NCBI GenBank assembly: GCA_029747015.1
Contig: JAKOGI010000344.1
Location: 22,501 to 86,500, forward strand
Reading direction: 5' to 3'
DNA from: Carnegiea gigantea
Taxonomy: Eukaryota; Streptophyta; Magnoliopsida; Caryophyllales; Cactaceae
DNA length: 64,000 nucleotides
Made by a program: the position numbers and the translations under genes. Positions 37,708-47,974 of the stretch are shown here, one piece after another. The stretch's first letter is position 1. Each line of letters starts with the position of its first letter. The notes beneath the pieces were generated by a model that saw only the letters and a list, made by a program, of their open reading frames with translations, searched no databases and had not been told where the DNA came from.

Positions 37708-38787
37708 GCATTTGACTTTACAATTTGGACAAACGGTCATATCTTTATTGAAATTCTTAATAATGATTTCAATTGGTTGTCCAGAATTTGTGAATGAATT
37801 GAGGTTTAGATGTCATTGAAAAAAAAAAAATCAAGTTTTGGACACTAGGCATCAGGTCTACGTATAATTATGGTCCAAAATCTCTGCAAGGTTTTATGAA
37901 ACATTTAGACAATTAGATTCGGCACCAAGATGCAGGTCCAGTCACAAATATAATTTCAGTCAAAATTTCTGCACATTTAAATAATTGATTGGGTCTCAAG
38001 ATCAGACATTTAGATTCAACAAGTTTCAATCTCATCTGAGTAGTATCTAAATTAGTAATTCAATGAAGTTCTTGTATGAGACTTTTTTTAAACATCCAAT
38101 TTATCCAGATTCGAATTAACGCGGATTTAAAATTTTCCGACTCTAGTGTACGTTGATCAAGGACAAAGCAAATATAGAAATCAAATCAAGGTCCAAATCA
38201 AAGAAAATAGTCAAATTAGTTAGTTAACAAAATTCCACAAATGTTCCTACCTAGGGCCTATGCAAAGCAAACATCTTTGTATTATCTAGCTAGCTAGTAG
38301 CCTTTGGGTAGGGGGGCACCCATAGATTCTCATCAAATGTCCATATGTCGTAGGTCGGTAGAACTTTGCAACCTAGTTAAGAAACAATGGTTAAACAAAT
38401 CAGCAATGTCCCTTACTTACTGAGATCTAATGTCTAATTTTAACTTGATTATTTGAATTAAAACTAATTACACCGACATAAGTATATGGACTCGTTTCTT
38501 TGGTCCCTTCGTACTTAACCCCCTAATTAATTAATTAACTAATCAAATATCTCAGCTCAAAATTTGACTATATCTAATTAAGGCTTCATGGGGAACTGGG
38601 GAATGGTACCTAATTAGTTCACTAAATAATATTTTTAGTGCCTAATGCTGGTCGTTAATTGACGTAATTAATTAACATGTTGTTAGTTAGTTGGTTTGGT
38701 GTTAGGCATTTGCGAATTTTTTGACCTACTGTGTGAAATTTGGATGTCCTATTGTTGACTTGCAGGGCTACACAAATAATTAACCAA
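36684..38787. other. AT-rich intergenic region with a dinucleotide repeat
   Basis: I do not recognise a gene. The open frames at 36709-37108 have no known match. A compound microsatellite lies at 37644-37708 and a short run of T followed by G at 36948-36961. Confidence 0.5.
37644..37708. repeat. Palindromic TA/TG-CA/TA microsatellite
   Basis: The order is (TA)n(TG)n TTCA (CA)n(TA)n. The TG and CA runs are complements of each other around a short centre, so the tract can fold as a hairpin or cruciform. Confidence 0.9.
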
Positions 38788-39703
38788 GGTAGTGTTGGTG
38801 GGGAGAAAATAGCTTTTTCGAAAATTTATATTTCATGAAAAAATATTTTTTTAAGAAAAATGAATTTTTATATCACTTTTTCCGTCGTTTGATGCAAAAT
38901 TAATTATTTTTCAAGGGAAAAGAAAATATCAATTGAATTGTTGAAGTGGTAAAAAGTGTTGACTGAATTGTTATAACAGAGATAGATGTTGACACATGAA
39001 AATAGTTGAGCTTAAAATTCAGATTTCAGCATATTTTCATATTTTTTATTAGATAACCAAGTTTTAATCCTAACTATTGAAATTATTTTGGTAGCGAAAA
39101 ACATCAACTGAATTGTTTAATTGACAAAAAATGTCAAGTGAGTTTTCATAGTACTGGATAACCAAAATGATGGAACGTTGAGTTTAAAATTGAATTTGAG
39201 CTTATTTTAATCTTTTTCATCCAATAATCAGCTTTCGATCCTAGCCATTAAACTGTTTAATGGCAAAATACGTCAATTGAATTATTTAAATAGTAAAAAA
39301 TATCGACTGAATTATCATGATAGAGGTAAATGTTGACTACATGAAGGAATGTTGAGTTTAAAATTTAGATTTAAGCTTATTTTAATCTTTCCTATCAAAT
39401 AGTTAAGTTTCCATCTAAATTGTTAACGTTGAATATTGTTTATAATTTCTAGCTAACCACATCCATTAAAAAAGCTTTCTTAATGGATTTGGCCAGTTGG
39501 AAATTATAAACAATATTCAACCTTAAGTAAAAGGAAGAAAATCAATTTCCTTTCTTCCTCACAAGGAAATTATTTTCTTCCATTGGGGAGAATTTTTTTC
39601 TTAGAAAATAGTTTTTCGTCCTTTCCTTCACAAAATGATGGAAAATTGAAAAAAATATTTTCCTGGTCAGAAAAACCATATATTTTCCCAACCAAACACT
39701 ACC
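38788..39703. mobile_element. Inverted-repeat DNA element (copy 1) with internal repeats
   Basis: The left end GGTAGTGTTGGTGGGGAGAA is the approximate reverse complement of the right end (TTTTCCCAACCAAACACTACC, one residue group shown). Inside are several degenerate units of about 150 bases, each with 'gttgactgaattgtt'-like and 'gagcttaaaattcagattt'-like phrases. The same layout and ends occur at 51596-52584. No transposase frame exists, so it is non-autonomous. A nested hairpin sits at 39428-39521. The target duplication is unclear here. Confidence 0.75.
39428..39521. repeat. 42-bp-arm inverted repeat (hairpin)
   Basis: The left arm (39428-39469) and right arm (39480-39521) are reverse complements at 37 of 42 positions, the outer 22 without a mismatch. 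The loop of 10 bases contains AAAGCTTT. It lies inside the copy-1 transposon and is absent from the corresponding part of copy 2 (51596-52584). A transcript would fold into a precursor-like stem. Confidence 0.8.
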
Positions 39704-40450
39704 TCAATATCAATAATGATGTCTAGTATACTTGTTTTTTTGAAGAAAAAGAATTAAAATTGTATACAAATTTATAATTTTTTTTTGTTGCCGTTAATTT
39801 CCTTTCTTTTTATTTAGTTATTTTATATTTTTTGAATTTTTCTATAATTTAACGTAATTTGAAACTTTTCTTGCTCATTCTCGACATCCATATGCATGTC
39901 TGGCTTTTCAATTTCCTCCTCTTCCATATCATGTTCTGGTTGACTCTTTCTTTAATGTAATTTGGAAAATGTCTCATATATTACAGAATTAAAAATATCT
40001 TAGCAAATAAATAATTTGGGCATGAAAATGAGAGGAATTTAAAGTGATCTAATTAGAAAAACAAAGAAAAAGATGCGCCATTATAGTTTATTCAAAAAGA
40101 AAGCAAAAGAAACTATTTTATTTTTATTGTATAGCAATTAATCTAATCTTAATTTTTTAAAATTTATTTATACTAATAAAATCAAAAGAAAAAAATTACT
40201 TAAAATCTTTAAACCAATGTTGAAATAGACTGTTGACTCGACCATATAACCTTTAAACCAATGTACTCATCTTAATTCAAAAACTAATATTTTAAAGTCC
40301 ATTATCTTATTGCTTGTGCTTTAAAGGGTAAGATACTTATTATCATAACAAGCCTATTTTATTATTGATTACGTTTTTTTATTGCAAATTACGTGTGCAT
40401 AAAATCGCTCTTGGTGCATGCAATTTGCACAAATTATTCTCCAAATTTTA

Positions 40451-40888
40451 GGTCCTGTTCAGCAGCAAGGTTTTGAGCTGCGTTCAGTGTTTTGACCAAA
40501 TCAATACACCAATCAATTAATTTTTAGTATTCGGTGACCTACTATTTTGACTAGCATTTTAAATAGTATTTAGCATTTTAAGTAGCATTTCTGAAAAGCT
40601 AACAATATTAGCTTTTAGCACTAATGAGTAGCGTTTCATATTTTTTGGCCAAAAAATATCCTTTGTAAATTTATATTTGAAAATTATCTATATCTTTTTA
40701 TGTCAATTTATATTAATCAGCTAACCCAACATTACATTTGCCGAATACATTTATTTCAACCACTAATCTAAACAGCTATCTGCTAACAGCTAATTAGAAA
40801 TGCTCCCAACTATCTAAACAGTTATTCGCTACTTGAACTGCAATTCACTACCTGCCTACTTAAACAGCTAATTTTACCAAACAATACC
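40451..40888. mobile_element. MITE-like element, probably hAT type
   Basis: About 440 bases start 'ggtcctgttcagcag' and end 'ttttaccaaacaatacct'. The interior near both ends has the 'aaacagctaatta' and 'ctaaacagctatct' words that are common in plant hAT-derived MITEs. The inverted ends match only loosely and no clear target duplication is seen. Confidence 0.5.
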
Positions 40889-42410
40889 TTAGTACTGCAA
40901 AGGTATTTCAAGGACTTGGAACCTAAACCTCGTATTTGGCGTCGTTACCCCCATTTTCTTACGCTTCTATTAAGCCAAACTTAGGTCATTTTCATCGTGC
41001 ATGCTTCTCGTAGTTCTGCATGAGATGCAAAGGTGAGAAGAAATGTATACTCCCCAGTCAACTATTTATTTCTTGCACGATATCATAGCCATCGGAAATT
41101 TTTGAAATGAGGGGAAAAAAATAATTCTTAAAAGAGGTTTGATTGAGCCACACACAATGTCAGTAATTTACAAGGGTTTTTTTGGGGGGGATTGGTGCGT
41201 GGGCTCAGCCCACTAGGCCTCTATCGCAGGGGTACCCAGTAGACTTGAGCGGACCATGGGACAGGAAATGTCAAAGTCCAGACCAAAGACCAAGGTATGT
41301 TCTTTTCGTCAAAAAATTTAAGATTTTCAATTCTTTTCATTTTTTTTTTTTCATTTGTTCCATTCTTTTCTGAAGAATTTTGATCATTTTCATTCTTTTC
41401 GTTTCCTTATAATCTGAATTTCTTTACTCTTCTCATACTTTCCCAATTCTCCCTACTCCTTTCCATTCTTTTCAGAAAAAATCTTATTTATTTTCGTTCC
41501 TCGCCTTTTCCCACTCTTATTTCCCAAGGAAAAGAACAAGCCTAAGAGGTTAAAAAAACTATGACATACATAATGCTAGGAATTAATACTTTTGGAGGAC
41601 ATGAGACACAACAGTTTGGGTAGACAAAACTCGAACCCATGTCATGAATAACAACTTCCAAAGAATTTATCAACTGAACTAATTCATGCCCACAATAATT
41701 AAGAAATTGCATGCTTCAAAGTTTTCAGAACTTAAATTGAGTACACAAGTGGGAAAGATACGTACTAATAATTGGCCCCATTATCAACCTAATAGTATTT
41801 GTTAACCGTACCTGTAAAATCTTTAGATATATTTTCCATCCCCCCCCAAAAAAAAAAGAAAATGAATTCCCTAGAAAACATATCTATAAAATTATTTGAA
41901 AAGAGGTCTGTCAAATTATTTCACTTAAAGATCCCTTCCTCGATTAATGAGGATTTAATTTAGTGGTTAAAATTGAGACGCTAAGTAATTAGAGTATAAA
42001 TTCGATTTTTTTTCTCCTTTGTTGTATTGTACTGTATTATCCTAATTACTTCTTTACCCCCAAGAAACACCACCTCTGAGAAGTGAAAACATCATTTAAG
42101 GATATTTCCATGAAATTTCACCATAGTACTGTTTTTTTTTTTTTTTAAAATCATTCAAACAGCCAGGATATTTCCACGTTATTTCACCATAGCACATTGG
42201 GGAACTAGTGTAATGCTGTAATTGGAGTTAATTAGCATTTAGCACCGACGAATCTAAAGCAAATCTTCATGTTTTCAAAGTTTAAGGCAAAGTTGGGTTG
42301 GTGGAGTAAGTCATGTCCATGCATCTTTTCTTGCTTCCATATGTCAACATCGATCTTAGGGCCGAATGAAATCGAATAATTGTGCATGTACCATTGTACC
42401 TAAGATTGTA
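40889..42410. other. Intergenic region, nothing recognised
   Basis: AT-rich sequence with T7-G7 at 41177-41190 and C8-A10 at 41840-41857. The open frame at 41182-41373 starts inside the G run and does not look like a protein. Confidence 0.5.
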
Positions 42411-42962
42411 AAACAGGTCGATCGGGTTGAGTTCATATTTGTATCGAACTTAATCGAGTTGAGAAACCTTCGATCTGAACTTAACCTGTTTATTAAACGG
42501 GTTGAAAACCTTGACCTGTACCCGTTTATTTTTTAAATAGGTTGACCAAAAATGTACCGATTAACCCATTTAGTATAAACGGGTTAAGTTTAAGTTATCC
42601 GGCTATCCATTTACGTGCTTAATATTTTCACTAAAATATGATTATCGAGCACTATAAAGCAATCTTTTGAGCTCAATATATCATCATAATGTAATTATTC
42701 ATAATCCATAAGAACTACAATCCCAAAACAAAGATTAATTTAATTAAACTTCACGTTTTCACAATTTCTCCCAAAAAATACATGGTAAAATTAGGTAAAT
42801 GGGTCAACCTATTTAACCTATTTAATTAAACGAGTTAAATAGATTTTTTTCGTGTCAAAATTATCAACCTAAACCTAATCCAATTAATTAAACGAGTTAA
42901 ATAAGTCAAAGCATTTAATTAAACTCACTTATTTATGTTGGGTCAACTTTTGACAGCCCTAA
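42411..42962. repeat. Dispersed repeat with 'acgggttg' words (copy A)
   Basis: About 550 bases start near 'aaacaggtcgatcgggttga' and end 'gttgggtcaacttttgacag'. The phrase 'tattaaacgggttgaaaaccttgacct' (shown here beyond its key part only as a description of 42491-42517) recurs in reverse orientation near 56795-56840. It is probably a non-autonomous mobile element. Ends are not certain. Confidence 0.5.
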
Positions 42963-44043
42963 TTTGTATCAACTTATTTATTTTAGGAGTTTTAATTTGA
43001 GCTTCAAGTATGGAAATGAAATTACATATGCTCATGTCTTGTATATTTATTTATGTTTTTTGGACTTAAATTCTCTATTTCATTGGAGTCGAGCTACAGG
43101 TGTCTGAATAAAGGGATAGATCTCTCTTATCACAGGTTTTCTCCATTTGTAACATTCGAACCAGAAACCTTACTTAAGGGGAACAAGTGTCAAACCACTT
43201 AAATTAACCTGTGTTGGTTGCTTATATCTTATATTTAGCTACTGGTTTTTTAAATTTAAAATTACATGCCGGTTGTGATGTGGCTTGCGTTTTAAATTTT
43301 AGCACAATTTTTGTACCCTTGATGTTTATTAGATAAGTGTACCTTTAGATTTCACTTTTTGCCTATTTGAATTTATTCCCAAACTTCAACCCCCCAAAAA
43401 AAAATCGAATTAAGGATCGAAAACCATTTCATACCTTGTACCTCTTAGTTTTATTGCTGATTCATTTTTTTAATTTAGTTGAATCAAACAACCCTTAACT
43501 GTAAATCACTTGTTATACTATAGACTTCTGGGGCTTCTAATTTTCACTCCCCTCCCCCCCCCCGGCCCCCCAAAAAAACCCTAAAGGAAAAATTGCTCTG
43601 ATAGGCTTTTCATCTATAAAACATCAAACGTTATTTAACTATGCCATAACCCAACCCCCCCCCCCAAAAAAAAAGAGAAAATTAATATAAGAAATTTTTC
43701 ATCTAAAACATCGAAATTCGAATAGTGTTTTAAGTATGCCAGAAAAATATAACAAATGTATGCTGTAGATTGCAGTACTAGACAAAACTAACTTGTAAAA
43801 TATTGAAATTTGAATAGTGTTTTAGGTGTGTTAGAAAAATATAATAAATATACATTATAGATTGCAGTACCAGACAAAACTAACTTGTAAAAATGTAAAA
43901 CTAATTTGACGTCTAAATACACCTTCGTGATCGCAGAAAACCCTGCTGGAATTGGGAAAGCATCCATAAATAAATGCAGCATTGTAAGTCCAAATCCAAA
44001 TCCAAGCGTTATAATGGGTGTCTGACGAACACGAATAATGAAT
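42963..44043. other. Intergenic region with tandem repeat and C/A tracts
   Basis: I see no gene. C-run/A-run tracts occur at 43390-43404, 43554-43577 and 43655-43674. A 92-base tandem duplication lies at 43710-43893. Confidence 0.5.
43710..43893 (+). repeat. 92-bp tandem duplication
   Basis: Two copies start 'atcgaaattcgaatagtgtt' (43710) and 'attgaaatttgaatagtgtt' (43802). They stay alignable through 'gacaaaactaacttgtaaaa', with a few transitions. Confidence 0.85.
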
Positions 44044-44115
44044 GCGGCTGTAGTTTAGTGGTCACAATTCCACGTTGTGGCCGTGGACACCTGGGCTCGA
44101 ATCCCAGCGGCCACA
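44044..44115 (+). tRNA. tRNA-His (anticodon GUG), variant acceptor stem
   Basis: This is a 72-base cloverleaf. The D-arm region starts TAGTTTAGTGGT, the anticodon stem and loop are CCACG-TTGTGGC-CGTGG with anticodon GTG, and the T-arm is CTGGG-CTCGAAT-CCCAG. The acceptor stem is GCGGCTG against CGGCCAC. This leaves a C-A mismatch at the second pair and a G-U pair near the base, where the common plant gene has GTGGCTG against CAGCCAC. Box B (GGCTCGAATCC) is intact and T5 follows at 44126-44130. It differs from the usual plant nuclear tRNA-His at a few further positions in the D-arm and variable loop, so it may be a weakly functional or decaying copy. Confidence 0.85.
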
Positions 44116-44125
44116 AATGAGAATA

Positions 44126-44130
44126 TTTTT
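44126..44130 (+). terminator. RNA polymerase III terminator (T5)
   Basis: Five T follow the tRNA by ten bases, the usual place for a Pol III stop signal. Confidence 0.7.
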
Positions 44131-44660
44131 ATTCTCTCAGTTCCGCTTACTGTTTGTCTTATGTCCTTCTTAGTGACACCGTTGACGTTAACCCTGCATT
44201 TGACATTCCGTTTTGAGCTTCAAGCATTGCAGCTACACCAATTTTTTTTTTTTTTTTTTCTGGAGGTAGGGGAAGGGGAGCAAAGCCTGATAATGAATGA
44301 GGAGGTATTTGAGCAAAAAATAAAACCGCCGTGTTATACACTTAAAACCTGCAAAAGCAGCACCCATGCTAGGTGTGACGGTGGTGGTGTTACGCCGTAC
44401 AATTACAATACTTCATCAACGATTCAAGAGAAAAGAACCAAGCGGGAAAGCCTCACAAATTGAAGGTTTAAAAAAAATGGAAATGTTTATACAAACCCTC
44501 AACTAGCTTCACTCGCCTGCGTATACGCTAAAATTAATTAGGTTGAATTAAGCCCATATTAAAGAAGCCAACCTTTGTCATGATGCCACGCCTAGAGCAA
44601 AGGTTGCTGTCATGCAGTGCCTAGCACTACCACTGGTGTGGATTTCACCTGAACAAACTC

Positions 44661-44730
44661 CGGAGAGATTTGGATGTAGGCAACCTCTTCCATACAAGGA
44701 AAGAAGTTATTTCAGGGAGACCCACAAAAT
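44661..44730 (-). mobile_element. Possible LINE 3'-end relic
   Basis: The words 'gatgtaggcaacct' and 'ggagacccacaaaa' appear in the same order and at similar spacing as 'gatgtaggcagcct' and 'agagacccacaaaa' in the LINE end at 22549-22616, and as the start of the 58-kb LINE. Only about 70 bases match. It is probably a very short insertion of the same family. Confidence 0.45.
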
Positions 44731-47511
44731 GTTTAGTACATGATGCCTTCAACTTCCAGCCTCCAGTGGCACAAAAAGGTGCACCAGTCCAGTGAAAGAC
44801 TGCAAAATGTCCTTGTGCACAAGGCCCCCAATAATGGCAGCACGTCTATCACAGTTCTCCTTGACATCAACCTTTCAAGCTGTTGCATGATCTTTTGACT
44901 CAAAGGAAGAATTTCAACGTGTAAGAGCTTCATACAGTTTCTTACATGACATCATCTGCAAACCAATCGGTTATATGTTTGATGAGTAATGAGTAGGGGA
45001 TCAACAAATTCAGACTTATAACTTGAAAAATTCCACCAAATAGCGGTTTAGTTAGGTGCCAATCCTACAAGGTTCAAAGTACTTAGATCATTAGATAGCC
45101 AAACAGGTGGGATTGGGGAGGCATAGTTCACACAAATAATGATTAATGAAACAAAACCTAGCAGAAAAGCAACAATGTGACTCTCAAAGTAATTGGAGTT
45201 GCAAGATCGCAGGAAAGGAAACCAGCTGCAGTACTTAGCAGATATATTGGAGTGCAACCCCCCCCCCCCCCCAAAAAAAAAAAAAAAACCCCCGCCCAAG
45301 CGCTCCCAAAGACTGAAGCGACCGTGAAGTAAAATGCGACAGCAGGCTTGATGGAGCAGAGAAACAGTAACATGAGAAACCAAAAATTATCTCCGCCAGA
45401 TAATCAAGTAGCCAGCGAAAAGAGCTTCAAAACACAACCAAAAATAACATTTCATGCCCAGCAAACAGAGACTACAAAGAGAGACTATAAGCAATTGGAA
45501 GCAACACCCACCCCCTTTCTCTTTCCTTTGTACGACTAGCTTTGGCTTCAAATACATGAGGGCAAGAGAGGAACAACAGCAACAATGCTGTTGCCCCCTC
45601 TGAAAGACCCTTCAGCAATCCATGTTGCATTCAAGTGTCAGATGCCAGATCCAAATTCACAACATGACCCACTTTAGAAAGGAAAAACATTAGAGACTTC
45701 AGTGTAACAAGACAACGCAAAAGGCCAATCTTCTTTAACTTGAACCCCCATCCTTGCTTCTGCGATCCATCAGGAATCTAGAATCATCATAGGTAACTAG
45801 GATAATGCACGATACGTTTCCTAATGAGATCTGAAGCTACAACAGCCAAGTTGATGAAATGCTGTAAGCAAAGCTTAAACCATTAGGAAATTCTCAACAG
45901 TAGACTCAGCCACAGCATTCATTTATGATGTATCCCAAGAGTTCAAATTTTGAGGATACTGTTTTGAAAGGGAGGGATTTTCAGAAGCCTCACAAGGAAA
46001 ATGTTGACTTTTGGTAATCAGCTAAAGAGGAATTGGTGATGAATAATCTCTCACGTGCAAAGGTGATTTACAATCCCATTGATCACTGTTCACTACTTCC
46101 ATCGTCAATTTGTCAAAGCTATTCCCTACTTCATTGTCAACTTCATAATGGCTTAACAATGGGCTATAGGCTTATCGTAGAACATGTCAAATACGATCTT
46201 TTGGCTCGGTATAGCTTAATCAGCAAGATAAAACAAGAAGAACAACAAAAGAGTATTGGGGACATGAAAACCTGTCAAAAATAGGTGTGCAACGGCATTA
46301 TACTCAACCCCCCCCCCCAAAAAAAAAAAAAAAGCCAACAAAAGTGCCCACGCACCCATACTGGTTTAGAATTCTTAACGTTTTGACACCCATGTATAAC
46401 CTGTTACTCAAACCGAATTTGCAGATTTCCCCAGTTAGATGTTTCCCAAGTACTTTTGTGCACAACAAATGCTAATTTGGAGGAGTCTGACTTCATCCAA
46501 TGCATATTTGAGCATTCATAATTGGAATAATTGAGACATAATAATAGCACTAATAGATCTAAAAGCCACTACTCTATTTTGACAGGCATAATGAGCATAA
46601 AAATGTAAACAATCCAACAGATGGCATCACAAACATGCATCCTAGAAAAGGCATGGACAGGTACAGAGAAAACATGATGTCTGATTGGATCCTAGCACTA
46701 TATGAATAGCAGCTACGCTCACATCATGAAATGCGCAGAATTTTTTGGTTGAAGTCTGAAACATATAGTAGAACCCTAAAATTTTTGCATACTATGAAAT
46801 TGGTCATCGCACTCTGAAACCCTGGTAGTAAACTTTTTAAGTTTGTGAAAACCATGGACTGAAACTTTATGTAGAGCTCTTAAATTTCGAACACGGCTCT
46901 TCGAAAATCCGTCCAGATTTCATTGCAAATATGGAAACTTCACTAAAAATGAAAGCACCAAAGCCAATATGACAAAAATTCAATTTCAAATTTAAATGGA
47001 AGGCCAAATTTCACATTAAGACAAAAATTACATCACCTACAGCAACCCCCCGCGCCCCCCCCCCCCAAAAAAAAAAGGCACATCACGCGCTATGCTTGGT
47101 CACAGCATATCACCGTACACTTCTCTCTTCTCATCAGCAACTCCAACGTCCCCCTTCCCCTTGCCATCATGCCTGCATATGAAAGGATTAACCTTCCAAA
47201 CCCCAAAGCATGAGTTCAAAATGTGGTCATTTTGTGAGAACATGGCTGCGTCAAAGAGGTTTTTAAGTCGAGCAAACCGCGTTTTTGCCATGTAATAACC
47301 GTGACATCCAACAGGATTGCTGCATTAAAGTCATTTCCCATACCACGAGTAAAACCGCATTTTGTTGCTCCAAAGGACTAGCTAGTCAACGACAATTCCA
47401 AAACCAGGCCTGCTATTGGAGGTCCAATACCAAATTCATCAACTGTCCCCATAAGGCCCTTCAACCCATGTTCCTCCCCCATTTTCCGCAATCAATAATC
47501 TCCCACACTTA
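44731..47511. other. Intergenic region with scattered exon-like minus-strand pieces
   Basis: No complete gene is visible. On the minus strand the block at about 44735-44865 reads VDVKENCDRRAAIIGGLVH and on to a stop, with stop-free, protein-like composition. Another at about 45540-45620 reads LLKGLSEGATALLLLFLSC. Neither is linked into a gene by clear splice sites, and I do not recognise the products. C/A homopolymer junctions lie at 45258-45288, 46308-46333 and 47046-47076. Confidence 0.35.
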
Positions 47512-47974
47512 GTTTTAAAAAGCGCAGGCGCATAGGGTCCCAAAGCATGAGGCGCAAGGCGCAAGGCGGAGGCGAAGGCGAATGCATCATGGATGCGAGG
47601 CGCACTTCTATGCAATTTTTTTTAAAAGTATTTCATATTTCACAAAGCATGTTTTGCGTAAATAAATTTAGATAAATGCATTAAAAATGTGATTAGACCT
47701 CAATATGACTACTAACACCACAAATAACCTTAAGGCATGTTATCTGATCATCGTAGTTCCCCAATTCACGTACTTACAGTACAAGTTTAGCCCACCTTTT
47801 AGCTCCCAAGCGAGGAAAAGAAGGAAAAAGCTAAAGGCGAGGCTAAGAAAAAGAAGAAAAAGGGAGAAGATATAGTCTCGCATCCTTGAGGCGCACCTCA
47901 TCTCCTTGGAGGCACTAATCCGGTAGCCTCACGCCGAGGCGCGCCTAGGCGTGCCTCAAACGGGCTTTTTTAAA
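47512..47974 (-). mobile_element. GCGCC-rich MITE-like element (second copy)
   Basis: It is homologous to 12261-12688 in the opposite orientation. It starts 'gttttaaaaagcgcaggcgc' and ends 'cgggcttttttaaa', again with A/T-GCGC inverted ends. The inner part contains 'gaggcgcacttctatgcaa', matching the other copy. It carries no coding capacity. Confidence 0.7.

Noticed and set aside
41182..41373. 63-codon frame starting in a G run
   Set aside because: It begins inside low-complexity DNA and ends in a T-rich stretch; not coding-like.
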